Positions 33,805-35,235 of a stretch of DNA of 35,235 nucleotides are shown here, one piece after another (position 1 is the stretch's first letter; each line of letters starts with the position of its first letter). The stretch covers positions 22,605 through 57,839 of the forward strand of contig JAPKZA010000253.1 in the NCBI GenBank assembly GCA_026394015.1. Direction: 5' to 3'. This DNA is from Acidobacteriota bacterium. Lineage in GTDB: Bacteria > Acidobacteriota > Terriglobia > Bryobacterales > Bryobacteraceae. Below the pieces are notes generated by a model that worked only from the letters and a program-made list of their open reading frames with translations, ran no database searches and was not told where the DNA came from. A program made the translations under genes and the position numbers.

Positions 33805-33857
33805 AAAGGCGCTCTTCCCCATCGGCTGCTCAACACCGATTCGGATCAGCGCCTTTT
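33805..33857 (+). promoter_or_regulatory. Nested hairpin leader, possible attenuator
   Basis: aaaggcgct (33805-33813) pairs perfectly with agcgccttt (33848-33856), and inside it ATCGG (33821-33825) pairs with CCGAT (33836-33840). The outer stem ends in TTTT at 33854-33857, like an intrinsic terminator, only 23 bases before the ATG of the next gene. It could attenuate the operon, end upstream transcription, or be a structured protein-binding leader. Confidence 0.5.
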
Positions 33858-33879
33858 CCATTTCCAACGGAGAAATCTC

Positions 33880-34656
33880 ATGTCGAACCAACCAACGGAT
33901 GAACAAAAACAGCGTCGTGCCGAAGCCTCTCGGCAGAATGGCCGGAAGAGTAAAGGCCCCGTCTCGCTCGCAGGTAAGTACCGCAGCTCCATGAATGCGA
34001 TCACGACCGGCCAACATGTCGAGTTACACAAAGAAGACCTTCCGTCTTTCTATAACTTGCTTTCCCTCGATGATCGGGAAGACTACGTCCGCAGCATCCA
34101 AGCGCACTACCGAAAATTCAAGCCGGATTCGGAAGTCGAGCAAGGTTACGTCCGCCGCATGGTCTCGGAAATGTTCAGCTTCGATCGCAACACGTCGCTA
34201 TATACTCGAGCCATGCAGGAAGAAATCGATACCGTCCTCCGCGAGTATCCGGATATCGACGTCGACACCCTGTTTCTCAATGGCAACAAACGGTCGATCA
34301 CCCAAAAGGAACTCCTCCGAACGATCGAGCGGAACAAAAAGGCCCATCTCGCGGCCTACGAAAAATTGATGAAGCTGCTGGCGCAATCACGAAAGTTGTT
34401 CCCGTTACAGCCGCCGGAGCCTGTGGATATCTCAGCCGACACGAAGACGTTGGAGGACCCCGGTCCCACGCCGGAAGTCGTCGCCGAACTGCTCGCCTTG
34501 GCCGACCAAGCCAAAAAGGAACCTAGCTTTGTGCCGCCGGCCTATGTCCTCAACTTCTTGGAGGATAAGGACTTTATGCAACGCTTGGCCCCAAATTACG
34601 ATGTTGAGGATTTGCTCGTCCGCTTCGGTCGGGTCAAGCCCCCAATTGCGGCTTAA
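33880..34656 (+). CDS. Protein with 'QNGRKSKGP' N-terminus, upstream partner of a terminase-like gene
   Basis: A 258-residue hydrophilic protein. The N-terminus is basic and contains QNGRKSKGPVSLAGKYRSSMN, a form of the 'NARKSTGPRTPEGKARS' motif seen in proteins of Acidobacteriota and Planctomycetes. The middle is helical and charged (VRRMVSEMFSFDRNTSLYTRAMQEE, LRTIERNKKAHLAAYEKLMKLL); the end is acidic and proline-containing. No enzyme motif is seen. The ATG has GGAGAAA 4 bases upstream. The next gene, a terminase-like ATPase, starts 14 bases later, so this may serve as its DNA-recognition (small-subunit-like) partner; that is inference. Confidence 0.75.
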   Translation: MSNQPTDEQKQRRAEASRQNGRKSKGPVSLAGKYRSSMNAITTGQHVELHKEDLPSFYNLLSLDDREDYVRSIQAHYRKFKPDSEVEQGYVRRMVSEMFSFDRNTSLYTRAMQEEIDTVLREYPDIDVDTLFLNGNKRSITQKELLRTIERNKKAHLAAYEKLMKLLAQSRKLFPLQPPEPVDISADTKTLEDPGPTPEVVAELLALADQAKKEPSFVPPAYVLNFLEDKDFMQRLAPNYDVEDLLVRFGRVKPPIAA

Positions 34657-34667
34657 ACGCGGTTTAA
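34653..34667. repeat. Short dyad between the two genes of the terminase-like unit
   Basis: TTAAAC (34653-34658) and GTTTAA (34662-34667) flank gcg; the dyad includes the stop codon of the first gene and ends 3 bases before the ATG of the second. It may be a translational control hairpin or chance. Confidence 0.3.
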
Positions 34668-34670
34668 ACA

Positions 34671-35235
34671 ATGTCGTCTCCGTCTCCAAATCGAAAAACA
34701 GTCCCTCGGGTACTCGCCCAATGCCGTTCCACGGCCGCGAGTACACTCGATCTCTGCCTATCGGTCGACCCGGTAGTCTGGGCCAAACAGGCACTCCACT
34801 TCATCGCCGATCCCAAGCAAGCCGAAATACTCAGTTGCGCCGCCGCCCGGGTCATAGTCGTCACCTCGCGCCAGGTCGGCAAGAGTACCATCGCGGCCTT
34901 ACGAGCGCTCTACCTAGCGCTGCATCAAGCCAATTCGCTCATTCTCATGATCGGCCCCGTCGGCTCTCAAGCTGGCGAAATCCTCGGCAAAGCCACGCAT
35001 TTTGCCGCCGAACTGGGTCTGCCCATCCGCGGCGACGGTATCAACGAACGGTCGCTCCAGTTACCCAATGGCTCTCGCCTCGTAGCCCGGCCCGCCGTGC
35101 CCCAGTCGCTCCGCGGTTACTCCCAAGCCCGGCTCATCATCGTCGATGAAGCCGCCTACGTCCCCGAAGCGACTTACCGCGCCATGTCGCCCATCTTAGC
35201 CACCGGCGACGGAGCCCTCTGGGTCATCTCCACAC
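34671..35235 (+). CDS. Terminase large subunit-like ATPase (partial, cut by window end)
   Basis: 188 residues are visible from ATG 34671; an in-frame TAA two codons upstream fixes the start region. PKQAEIL at 48-54 precedes a Walker A-like SRQVGKST (66-73) after a hydrophobic strand; LIIVDEAA at 155-162 is Walker B with the catalytic Glu; LRGYSQA before it and WVIST at the end correspond to terminase ATPase motifs. Large terminases package phage DNA and carry a C-terminal nuclease, which would lie beyond the window. No capsid or portal gene is seen upstream. It follows the 'QNGRKSKGP' gene by 14 bases. Confidence 0.82.
   Translation, partial: MSSPSPNRKTVPRVLAQCRSTAASTLDLCLSVDPVVWAKQALHFIADPKQAEILSCAAARVIVVTSRQVGKSTIAALRALYLALHQANSLILMIGPVGSQAGEILGKATHFAAELGLPIRGDGINERSLQLPNGSRLVARPAVPQSLRGYSQARLIIVDEAAYVPEATYRAMSPILATGDGALWVIST

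Noticed and set aside
1-35235. CRISPR array, tRNA, rRNA or intact insertion sequence
   Set aside because: No regularly spaced repeats, cloverleaf, rRNA signature or transposase was seen by reading; a tRNA or covariance-model scan was not possible here.

Overview
The window looks like chromosomal DNA of a high-GC Acidobacteriota, most likely of the Bryobacteraceae/Solibacter type. This is inference from gene content: a very long TonB-dependent receptor with an N-terminal carboxypeptidase-like domain, a CBM9-like secreted protein, an SBBP-repeat fragment, an AAA ATPase next to a secretin, and a 'QNGRKSKGP' protein in front of a terminase-like ATPase. No rRNA, tRNA, CRISPR array or intact insertion sequence was recognised.

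Layout. 1-3.05 kb (+): end of a methyltransferase, then PfkB sugar kinase, rhomboid protease, glutaredoxin-like protein and a radical SAM protein lacking one cluster cysteine. 3.05-4.35 kb (-): MFS transporter. 4.48-4.81 kb (+): FtsB/DivIC-like protein. 9.30-4.81 kb (-): a chain joined by overlapping stop/start codons, DegT aminotransferase > CBM9-like secreted protein > disrupted phosphohexomutase > intact phosphohexomutase. 9.3-13.8 kb: small protein, methyltransferase, a PIN toxin-antitoxin pair with a stop codon inside the toxin, MBL hydrolase, a membrane protein coupled to YgfZ, and a secreted-protein gene with two internal stops. 17.2-14.0 kb (-): serine hydrolase, cysH, cysC and a YciV-type PHP phosphatase, which together could form a sulfate-assimilation and pAp-recycling module. 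17.2-23.9 kb (+): nucleoside hydrolase, large TonB receptor, nucleotide-sugar dehydrogenase homologue lacking the usual catalytic Cys, and an SDR. 23.9-26.9 kb: divergent AAA ATPase and secretin. 30.7-26.9 kb (-): ABC exporter, cytidylate kinase, aspartate kinase.

30.7-35.2 kb is an accessory-looking segment: a decayed MazEF module (antitoxin intact, toxin stopped at codon 10), an intact HipBA module with candidate operator repeats, an SBBP fragment, and a two-gene unit ending in a terminase-like ATPase cut by the window edge, preceded by a structured leader. In the places sampled, the + strand is C-rich in genes of both orientations through most of the window, and nearly balanced in this last segment.

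Several genes are broken by substitution or small deletion: a phosphohexomutase, two TA toxins and a secreted protein; a radical SAM motif residue is also lost. Either the locus is decaying or the assembly needs checking.
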